Positions 45,241 through 54,168 of a DNA stretch of 64,000 bases are shown here, in pieces. The translations under genes were made by a program, and so were the position numbers. Every line of letters begins with the position of its first letter. The first letter of the stretch is position 1. The notes under the pieces are model-generated. The model ran no database searches. It was not told the origin of the DNA and was given only the letters and a program-made list of their open reading frames with translations. The stretch comes from Pyrenochaeta sp. MPI-SDFR-AT-0127 (lineage: Eukaryota; Ascomycota; Dothideomycetes; Pleosporales; Cucurbitariaceae), in NCBI GenBank assembly GCA_020747015.1, contig JAGTJM010000027.1, positions 62,001-126,000 on the forward strand, given 5' to 3'.

Positions 45241-47430
45241 CTAAATCATAGCCCCTCTCCCCCGAAGGTTTTGTATGCTAGTCTTGTCGTTGACAAAGAC
45301 GGCAGCCTGGAGTACGCTCCCATACTTCCCACCCTGCGCTTTGACATCAGCGCCTCTTTCCAGCAATTGCATTACAATATTTCGACGCTTTCTTGCTACG
45401 GCCGCCTGAAGTGCACTGCCATAATGCCCACCTGGCGTATTAATATCAGCACCCTCTTCTAGGAGTAGCGTAACTACCCTATCCCAACCATTGACTATGG
45501 CGGCTTGAAGTGCAGTACCGTAGCGCCCGCCCGTCATGTTGACAGGAGCGCCTCGCTTCAAGAGCAACTTTACTACCTGCTCTTCGCCAAGATATGCAGC
45601 TTCTTGGAGTGCGTGGTGGTATGGGCCTTGTTGCGCGTTGAGATTGAGGCTCTTCATGAAACATTCTACTTCCTTCTCGTCAGTCATCTCTGACGCAGCG
45701 AGAAGGGCTATTTTGTCCAGCGTAACCTCAACACGAAATCTTTTGGGATCTCTGACTAGCGAAATGCGATGCTTCTTATAAATCATTGAATGATTGGTGA
45801 AACCTTTGTTGAAACGTTCGTTGGATATTGCAAACCAATCGAGAATGCTCTCATGCTCTTCGAACAACAGCTTCAAGATATGTCTGTCGCCACGCTCCAG
45901 AGCAGCCGCAAAAGTCGCTTCGATATACTGTTGAGTATGAGAATTGATTCTCACTTGCTCGTCAAATGATGACACCAAACTCTGCTTGCCCTTTCTGGCA
46001 ATAATACTTGTGACCTTGTCGAACAAGAGCTTCAGAACTTGCTTATGGGGCCTGTCCAGGGCAGCCTCAAAGAGTTCTCTCCTGGGTTTTCTGTCCACAT
46101 CGGCAATTCTGGCGCCTTTGTCCAATAGCAGTTTAACAACTTTCTCATCGCCACTGCCAGCAGTCAAAGCCGCATGAACAGCAGCAACTCCTATTTTTAA
46201 TGTGTCGCATTCGGCCCCATTGTCCAATAGTAACCTGACTACTGCGTCGTTACCGGTTGTTGCTGCCACCACTATCAACTCCCGGCCGTCGGGCTTGCAG
46301 TTCACGTCCACGTCTGTTCTCTGCAGTATTTCCTCTACTAACATCTGGTTTCCATCTTCCACAGCACTAATCAGGACTAAATTTCCCAATGAACGCAGAT
46401 GCTGCGATAACTCGAACACTTTCCATCGTGTTAATGGACGTTCGTAATCCTTGTGCTTCTTAAGTTGAAGGAGGAAGGACAGAGTTACTTGAACCACCTC
46501 TTCCTCAGATTTCTCGTAATCAGGTCTTAGGATGTTAGAATCGCATCCATCAGAGGATATCCCAAGTAAAGCGTAAATAATATCTCTTTGATCAGACGCC
46601 TCGCTTGCCCGAAACATGATGAGTAAAGAGTGGAGTCTGCGGTCTCGCATCCACCAGGAGTGTTTTCGCGCAGGACCAGGCATTATATCAAATATAGCCT
46701 GACAGTGATGAGGCGGTGTGATCCCTATCAAAGGTATTATAAGCGAGAATATGCGAGCTGAGACTGATTGCGAGCCACAAATGACCGTAGCGGCTCTTGC
46801 GTTGGCAACTTCTTGTATAATCCAGATCCTTTTAAACCAAGGTCGCGAGAGAAGGTTGTTCAGACCTTTCCGCTGTTGGGCTTTCAAATTGCCATACTTA
46901 GCTTCCAACTCGGACTGTATAGAAGACCAATGTTCAGACCATCGATTATCCCTAGAGTTCCAGTCGTTACATGCATATTGTATCATTCGTTCCTCCAGTG
47001 CCCGTACGGATTGGAAAACCAGGTCTGTCTCAGCTGTCGCCTCACCCAGCCAAATCACGACTTGTTCGGCCCTCTTATATATTGTCCCCATCTGCTGTAC
47101 TTGGTGTCCCCGCTCTTTATCGCTATTTTGGTCGATGCAGATAGCATCAATCCATAAAATGCGGTCTCGGTGAGGAGTACGCAAGTTTCGCAGTGCAGTA
47201 AATAAATTCTTGGTTACCGCCGTCTCCACACCATTGACTTCAATACTATATGCCTTATCATTGCCACCCCAGGTGTAAGACAAAGCCTCGTATTCTATAA
47301 CGTCTTCCGCATCTTGAAACCGTGAATGGAACAAGTTGCACTGTATAGGTCCGAGTACCCCTCTAAAAAGTTGGATGAGACGGAAAGATTGGTCCTCAAG
47401 ATCTAGCGGCTGGTATTTGAATTTGTCCAT
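45241..47430 (-). CDS. HET-domain protein with C-terminal ankyrin repeats
   Basis: A single exon of 729 residues. The HET domain begins at YEALSYTWGG (residues 47-56), continues with LWIDAICIDQ near 96-105 and RAEQVVIWLG, and extends to about 200. The DIIYALLGISSD motif that usually closes this architecture follows. Ankyrin-type repeats run from about 380 (AATTGNDAVVRLLLDNGAE) to the end. The last three have a regular GG-x-YG-x2-LQAA start every 33 residues. HET proteins are part of fungal self/non-self recognition, in which certain allele pairs trigger incompatibility in mixed cells; most family members have no tested role. The frame is intact, so the gene is probably functional. No NACHT/NB-ARC module is present. 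Confidence 0.92.
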   Translation of the reverse strand: MDKFKYQPLDLEDQSFRLIQLFRGVLGPIQCNLFHSRFQDAEDVIEYEALSYTWGGNDKAYSIEVNGVETAVTKNLFTALRNLRTPHRDRILWIDAICIDQNSDKERGHQVQQMGTIYKRAEQVVIWLGEATAETDLVFQSVRALEERMIQYACNDWNSRDNRWSEHWSSIQSELEAKYGNLKAQQRKGLNNLLSRPWFKRIWIIQEVANARAATVICGSQSVSARIFSLIIPLIGITPPHHCQAIFDIMPGPARKHSWWMRDRRLHSLLIMFRASEASDQRDIIYALLGISSDGCDSNILRPDYEKSEEEVVQVTLSFLLQLKKHKDYERPLTRWKVFELSQHLRSLGNLVLISAVEDGNQMLVEEILQRTDVDVNCKPDGRELIVVAATTGNDAVVRLLLDNGAECDTLKIGVAAVHAALTAGSGDEKVVKLLLDKGARIADVDRKPRRELFEAALDRPHKQVLKLLFDKVTSIIARKGKQSLVSSFDEQVRINSHTQQYIEATFAAALERGDRHILKLLFEEHESILDWFAISNERFNKGFTNHSMIYKKHRISLVRDPKRFRVEVTLDKIALLAASEMTDEKEVECFMKSLNLNAQQGPYHHALQEAAYLGEEQVVKLLLKRGAPVNMTGGRYGTALQAAIVNGWDRVVTLLLEEGADINTPGGHYGSALQAAVARKRRNIVMQLLERGADVKAQGGKYGSVLQAAVFVNDKTSIQNLRGRGAMI

Positions 47431-49452
47431 CTGATGAAGTTCTCCGCAAGGGTGCTATATGCAGCCTAGAATACGAAATCTGAGCGGCGAGAGAGTTAAC
47501 AAATACGGCAGAATCGTGTGATTGTTACAAGGTGAATAGCCAGGGAAATCTCACTCGACCGTGAGATCAGTCGTCCATGCGATTGAAAATCGTATCGATC
47601 AGTATTGCAAGGGACCGAGGGGACCCGTAGATTTTGAACAGATAAGGGGAATAAGTGAAAGGTCTTGTTCTTCTTCGATCATACACGAATACATACAGTT
47701 CTGCTATAAATCACTAGCGGCAGAGGATAAAGGTAAGCCGTTGACAACAAACCGCAGACTTACGGAGCAGGAGTATCTGAGCTTTGTTGTGTTCGCCTGC
47801 AATCGAAAAAAGCACACAATCGTGTTGCTATCATGAATATGAATTATGGGACAATGAGGTAGCCTGATATGCCAGTATATGAGCACCAGGAGGTGGCTGT
47901 GCCGCAAAACGTCGCAGGGCTGAGTTAATCGCGGCTCGCCATTTACGTAAGCTTGGCTTCAACCATTGGTGAACCTTCTTGTCTCTCACAACTTTTCAGT
48001 GTAAGTTTGCTCCAAGGCTATTGTGATTCGAACTTGGCCATGGGGTTTCAAGCGCAACTACGCTAGTCCGACCGACCTTTGGACATTCATTATGTAATGT
48101 TCCGCTAAGATACAGATCAGAAGCCCTAAACTCGTAATGGGTCGAAAATGACCAAGTCACAGCCAAAGTACAGAATTCGTGCAGAATGGCAGCTCACTAT
48201 CGCCACTACCAATCCTCGTAATGACAAAGCGATAATAAGGACAGGGTCATTCTTGGCAGTCTTTAGGTTAATATGGATGCCATCTCCACAAGGAAGGGAA
48301 ACCTTCTCATCGCCTGGAGTCTTTTGTACAACTGTATCAATTTGCAGGGCTCAGATAGCTCAAATCAAAAGACTCCATCAGGCAGAAAGGAGTGGCAATC
48401 AACTAAGATTTCAGAGTTCGAATTTACAACAGGGGGTTTTGATGAAACTGTCCGCTAGTATATATTCGCAAGTCAGAAAATCAAGCAATGCTCAAGAGTC
48501 AGAGGAATACCTCTGGTCCAAAGTTCAGCCGACTCTACCAATTCAGTGAGATGTGGCGACAAAGTCATAGGCTGGACGGGACTAGCCATACAAGGCATTG
48601 CAAAAGCAGAGGTATTAGGGCTATCATCATGAGCTATTTTGGTACGTGTGTCGTAGAGGGAAGCATTTCTAGCTTTCAGAGCGAGAATGGTAATTAATAT
48701 GAAGAATGAGCAAGGCGAAGCAGGATGAGGACGTGGCTGTATGAAAAGCAAAGTACGACGTAGCACAATCCCTCGATATGGTCTCTGAGAATCTCAACAT
48801 GCGTGAAGAAAATACGGTATCCAAGACTGCATCTGATGGCGAACTTGGAGTTGCCAAACAGGGAGACAAAACGGCGAAGAGGACACACATCAAGCATGCA
48901 GTAAAGGACAAATACGACATTTGCCAACAAATAAAAGTCATGGGCAAGGGTGACAGTATATATGAGCAGCACATATTGCACGTTCTGATGATAATAGCGA
49001 GCAAACACTGTGCTTTGGAAGGATGAAATTAAAGCTGTTCCCCGTTGCCACACTATGCATACATGATTATTATCCATCTATATAGGAATCGAAAAGTAGG
49101 CCGTGAAGCTATAACTGTGCCTGGGTATACCGTGCTGTACCATTGTAGGGACTAAGCCATGCGAAAGAAGTGGAACAAAAAAAGGGAGATAAAAGAAAAG
49201 AAGCACCACATAACCCGTGCCTAGTATCCTGAGAACAATGTCCAGAGAAAAAGAAAATCCCATATCCGAGGCCGTGATAGAGAAAAGCCATGAAAGGCTG
49301 GAAGATTGGAAAAGTCGTAAAAGTGGTGCTGTGAAGCCCGTCGCTCGATGTATAGTACCGAACCATTGTAAATCAAACGCCATTGAGCCACATCGGGATA
49401 CCTCCAGCGATATGGCATTCGTAAGCTCAAACACCAGTGGAAAAAAACACTT
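47431..49452. other. Intergenic of about 2 kb, no supported gene
   Basis: AT-leaning DNA between the HET gene start and the stop of the next minus-strand gene. Frames of up to 133 codons (48148-48549 plus, 48694-49077 minus) have no motif and overlap each other. The right part (49.1-49.45 kb) is probably the 3' UTR of the next gene. Confidence 0.4.
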
Positions 49453-50334
49453 TTAGTTGCCGACACGTGCAGTGGGCCGTCCACGCTCCCGAGAGTTCCT
49501 ACGAGATCGTGCCACATCAGCCTCCTCTTGCTCACGAGCCATCCGCCTCAGTGCAGCCTTGGCTTCTTCAAGCGGGATGCTGTTGTTGCGCCTGGGGCTA
49601 TTCTGTCTTGAGGGACGCTGGCTTGGAGGTCTTGATGTGGGGTTGGAGGTTGGGAAGCGGATGCTGTTGGCTCGTGTGCTGGGAACACTGAGGCCATCTC
49701 GCGTGCTTCCCGGACCGGTGCGGAACACACTGCTCATCGAGTCTTGGCTATGAGAATCGCCATCCCGCTCAGGCGAGTTGTTGCGCGAGCGAATGTAATC
49801 GGGATTATCGCGCTTGAGCATGTGGCGAAATTGCTGTGTCTGGGAATCGATAACCCAGCGCTGATAGCCTTTCTCGCCGCCCGCGACGAAATTGCCTTCC
49901 GCATCGTAACATTGAACCCAGGTGATACCATCGTCGAGTTTGAAGAAGGAACGCTCAACGAGTTTGCCGTTCTCATTCTTAATCATGCCCTGCTTCTTTC
50001 GCAGCTTGTATTCATGATCCAGAATGTTGCGTCTAAGGAACCGAGAATAGTGGACCTTGATGTGTTGTTCTAGCACAACATACTCCTTGGATTGGGGTGA
50101 CTTGGCTGGCAAGACTGGACCTCCCTCTGTAGCGTTGAGTCGGCTAGCATCGGTGGCAGCATCTTTGAGGGTTGCAATCAAGTACCACCCTCGGCCTGGG
50201 ATGTACTCGTACTGGCCAGGGACTGGACTTGTCCACTCTTCAGTCCTCCTGGTTGGACGCTCACTCTTGGATGCTTTGAACCATTTGTGCGGCGAGAAGA
50301 CCTTTTGGGTAGCGAGGAAGAGATTGGGCGTCAT
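49453..50334 (-). CDS. Conserved hypothetical protein with Ser/Arg-rich C-terminus
   Basis: The first true ATG in the frame is at 50334 (MTPNLFLATQKVFSPHKWF), giving 293 residues. The frame stays open about 83 codons further up but without an ATG. The N-terminal 170 residues look folded: PGQYEYIPGRGWYLIATLKDA, a charged helix HYSRFLRRNILDHEYKLRKKQ, DDGITWVQCYDAEGNFV, and GYQRWVIDSQTQQFRHMLKRD. The C-terminal 120 residues are disordered and rich in Ser, Arg, Pro and Asn, ending in a basic segment with RRMAREQEEADVARSRR. I do not recognise the family. The tail suggests a phosphorylated, possibly RNA- or cytoskeleton-linked protein, but this is guesswork. It is upstream of RPL32 in gene order, with 2.5 kb between. 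Confidence 0.75.
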   Translation of the reverse strand: MTPNLFLATQKVFSPHKWFKASKSERPTRRTEEWTSPVPGQYEYIPGRGWYLIATLKDAATDASRLNATEGGPVLPAKSPQSKEYVVLEQHIKVHYSRFLRRNILDHEYKLRKKQGMIKNENGKLVERSFFKLDDGITWVQCYDAEGNFVAGGEKGYQRWVIDSQTQQFRHMLKRDNPDYIRSRNNSPERDGDSHSQDSMSSVFRTGPGSTRDGLSVPSTRANSIRFPTSNPTSRPPSQRPSRQNSPRRNNSIPLEEAKAALRRMAREQEEADVARSRRNSRERGRPTARVGN

Positions 50335-52827
50335 TCCAGTAGTGGAGATAGTTCTTCTGATGAATGATCTCTGGCGACGATTGGACGATAACACGCAGAA
50401 ATCGAGGGAAATGGCCAGTGGAGGCTGAACAGAGTAATGAAGTGGCTCAATATAGTCAATGTTGACTCTAATATCGTTCTGTCGTGAAGCACGTGGGTAT
50501 GTTGGCCCTTTGTGGGAAAGTTGTGACGCGCTAAAGGCTTGTGACAAAGAGGCGAAAATGTATAAAGTTAAAAGTTCGGTCACAGGTGCGGCGAAGTTGA
50601 AGAATCGGAGTGGCCGGAAACCGCCTGTCCAGCAGCGTGCAAAGCACGACTGAGTCGCAAAAAGCGAAGAGAGCCTTTTGCTCGTGGTTCACCGAATTGA
50701 ATGTGTGGAGAAAAGAGAAATCAAGACAAACGGCACACCACGAGGTGACAAGATATTTAACGGACGGGAGCTAAAATAGTGTTGGGCTTGAAAATCCTTT
50801 CCCAGGCCGACGGAAAGAAAATGAAAGGGCGCTACGACCTACCGAAGAGAGCAGTGCAAAAATGTGGGTCGGGGGACTGGGTAGAAATAGTCGCAACTGT
50901 CATATGCGAATCTGACGATTGGATGTTCTCAATCTCGCCTCCCCGGGCATCTCGGACTCCTAGGTAACGGCTCACGAGTATTCGTCATCGCACACTGCCT
51001 CAATCAGCTCTTCTCAGCGAAGCCGCTCCGATTTCTTCCTCTCCTGCGCTTCACAGACATTGCTGATAGCTGATTTTCGCATATGCGAGACCCCATTTGT
51101 GCCTCTTCGCAGTGGCCCGCATCCGTCGATAGAGTGGCGAAAAGGGCCAATCAGGCGCGATTCTGCCAGCACGCTGTGGATGCTGCGAGATAAAGCGCCT
51201 GAGATAGGGCCGTGGTTAAGCAGGTGCCAGAGATTGTGAAATTGCAAGGGCAGGCACAGACGTGCACAGATTCATGGCGGTGAGATGCTGGGCTGTGGTG
51301 TGCGGAAGTGAAGGGTTCGAGTGCAGAGCAGTGAACAGGCTAGGGCGCGGGACTCGTAAGCGTTCCCCATAAGCGAGTCCTTCAAGCACGATGAACACCT
51401 TGAAACATCGTCGACTCCACTGTTTCTGGCACACGAGCCGCCAGAACCCTGCTTACCACACGCTCCCAAATGCCAAAGTTCCTAATGCCCATTCCGCACC
51501 CTTTTCCACCTACTCGGCTTTACCCAGCGAACGTGCGACAGGCCAAGAAACTTTGGACTGGGACAATCGCAGCTCTCCCGCGTTGGCCCACGCTTTCGTG
51601 ACTCGCACTGTCTTACTATCTTATCAACATGCGGTGAGTTCAGGTCACTGGGCGAGTGTTGAGCTGCCAGCTCGACCGAAACAGGACGCTTTCCAGATAT
51701 TCGGTACCTCTGCTTATGCAAGTCAAGCGAGCCACCAGAATAGCCAGAATGGACATCATGCATAGCTACACATCGGTTGTCATGCAGAAAAATGAAATGA
51801 TTCAATTCCGAAATGATGGCTTGCGTTAACGTCTGCTTTTCTGGTCTCTTGATAAAGGCGATTATTAGCATCATCCGATATCCGACGGCGTCTTGACCGA
51901 GCAGCGATGCAAGCTTACAACCCTCACGCGATGTCTTGCTAATATTCTCCGATACATGGGTTAGCTTGGTTAGTAAGACTTGCCACTCTCATACAAAGCA
52001 ACTCACGATCCGGGGCTCCGAGCGCACCATTCGCGGGTACCTTACATTCGCGACGGCTCTCTAGCAGATACAATGTACCGACTGATTGATCAATGCAATG
52101 CATGTAGGTTATCATTCCACAAATTTGGTCATACCCGCATCGGCACTTGACCGGTAAGATCTATCTGGGATAAGGATTCGCCTTAGTCCTGCTTCTCATG
52201 ACCTCTGTAGTGTATCAGGACGTATTGGCATCATAGAGCACAGTCGTATCCGTTCCCGCAGCGTGCACTTCGTGACCGTAACACAAGCTATCAAAGACCA
52301 CGCCAATATACTGTTATGCTGGAAAGGTGCCGAGTATCACTCAATGCTTGTCATTAGCATCTGATCCAGGTTTGGGAGAATATGGGGATGACGCCTTCGA
52401 GGCTGGGCGCAGAGGGAAAACAGCACGACCAGGGTGTGGATCGAGATGTATCGCATGATCAAAAACTTCGCTCCGGTACAAAGTAATATACCAGGCCGTA
52501 ACATATCAATATGTGCTTGCGCGGCATAGCGTGCAGAACGATAACGTTAGTTGGTCGTTGTGACATGAAATTCAAGTGTTGCCATCATCCAAAGGGCCCT
52601 CGCTGTGCAATCACCGTGCAACAACAGAAAATCCGAAATTTTGGCTCATTTTCATTGCATTCCTACTGCTCCTGTCCCTCCATGCCTTGATTCATCCCAG
52701 TTGTGACATTTCGCAAGGACTTTTGGAATACATCCCTCTCGAGAGGATGAAAAGCCTTCCCATGAGATCATAACTAATCAGAGAGACGCCTTGTATGCCC
52801 CGCCCCAAAGTGAAAATCCGCACTTGT
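50335..52827. other. Long intergenic region, no supported gene
   Basis: 2.5 kb between the starts/stops of two minus-strand genes, containing the promoter of the hypothetical gene and the 3' UTR of RPL32. A 124-codon ATG frame at 51391-51765 (+) has acceptable codon use but no motif. Nothing else is convincing. Confidence 0.4.
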
Positions 52828-53558
52828 CTACGACTCAGTCTTGACGCGAGCCTGGCCGTTGGTCACCTTGACGCCAATTTGCTTCGCTCGGGCAATGATG
52901 TCGATGCGCTTTCGTGCTGAGACGGAGTGAGAGATCCTGTTCATTGTTAGTGTACTGTGACTGATGGGCCTGGTGATTATGTAGTCGGTGGACGTACTCT
53001 GCGGCGAAGGTGGTGTTGTGCATGAGGAGAAGGTCAACATCGGCAACTGCAAAGCATTAGCTACGTCCGGATATAGCCGGTTCACATCGTGGTTTTCGTA
53101 CCGTTGGAGACGAGGAAAGCCTTGTGGCCGCTGGGCATAAGGTGGCGGGTCTTCCTGTTTGAGCCGTATCCGATCTAAGAGTCCATCCGTCAGCCCGTAT
53201 TCACAACATGAATCCTCCCACAACTGCAATTTGAATCCGACGAATGTTTTTGATCGTGATCCTTGGAGTGAAGGTAGTCCGTACCTTGGGCATAGCAGCC
53301 TGGCCCTTGAACCGCCTGCGGACGCGGTTGTCAATACCCTTAGGCTTGCGCCATGAGGGGTCGACGCCTATCCTTTGTCAATTCCCTATTCACTCCTTCC
53401 AATTGCCATGCATCTCACATTTGAAGCGGTCGGACTGGTGGCGGTTGAAGCGCTTGGGGTCTGTATTCGATATCGTCAGTCGCAAAATTTCGAGGTCACG
53501 GAGGTACATTCGGCATACGCTTCTTGACGATCGCGACGTGCTTCTTAGCGGCAACCAT
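52828..53558 (-). CDS. RPL32: 60S ribosomal protein L32 (eL32), six exons
   Basis: Exons 53558-53519, 53460-53419, 53367-53285, 53174-53102, 53046-52998 and 52936-52828 join without a frame break to 131 residues, the expected length. The product reads MVAAKKHVAIVKKHPKRFNR at the start, then HQSDRFKCVDPSWRKPKGID, NRVRRRFKGQ, IGYGSNRKTRHLMPSGHKAF, LMHNTTFAAE, and ends RIDIIARAKQIGVKV plus a short tail. eL32 is a structural protein of the large subunit. Five introns in 396 coding bases make it the most intron-dense gene here, as is common for ribosomal-protein genes in these fungi. None of the introns shows a clear C/D-box pair for a nested snoRNA. It lies downstream of DCN1 on the same strand. 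Confidence 0.95.
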
Positions 53559-54168
53559 CTGCAATGACAATTAGTAGAGAACAAGCACGGTATATGGGTA
53601 TACGCACTTTGTCTGCTGTGTGGTTAGTTTGTCGTGACGAATTTGACGTTCGGTGTCCCAGAGCGAAAATGCGAGCCGCCAGTGTTGGCTTCCAAGACGC
53701 TAGTGTAAGCGAGTGTGCACCAGCCACATCCATGAGGCGTAGTCTACCCCCGCCTAATTCTGGATCGGAAAGCGGGAAGTCACATTGAGATACTACATCC
53801 ACAAAAGAAAGAAATATCGCTTGATTGAAGACATGTGCACTCAATGACCCCACCACATAGACGTTGCGAATCACAGATAATGACGAAAAAGGCATTCGCG
53901 CCCGTTTCATATTGATGCTAACCTATTCTATCTGCTAGGAGTTGGTGTCCGCGGCGTTGAAAGGTGTCCTGGAATGAGGCGAAGGGTATGTAATGCTCCC
54001 GTGAAAATCATGTCATGCATAGAGAAGCCCGACGTCTGAGGCAACGCCATCAGCCGTTGTATAAAGGAACCTAATTTCAAGCGTGATAGCCAGCATACCG
54101 ACTGAGTTGGTGACAGCGGCAAGTCTGACGCTGAAGTGGTCCGAAGACCAAACAACAAGTGGAGGTGC
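53559..54168. promoter_or_regulatory. RPL32 upstream region and DCN1 3' region
   Basis: 610 bases between the RPL32 start and the DCN1 stop, same strand. The RPL32 promoter must be here. I cannot point to a defined element; frames on both strands look like chance. Confidence 0.4.

Noticed and set aside
48148..49456. Several 80-130 codon frames on both strands
   Set aside because: Chance frames in AT-leaning DNA; the right half is likely the 3' UTR of the gene at 49453-50334.
51391..51765. 124-codon plus-strand ATG frame
   Set aside because: Codon use is acceptable but there is no recognised domain and a minus-strand frame of 130 codons overlaps it.
53175..53284. Possible snoRNA in the longest RPL32 intron
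   Set aside because: A CTGA is present but there is no C box or terminal stem.
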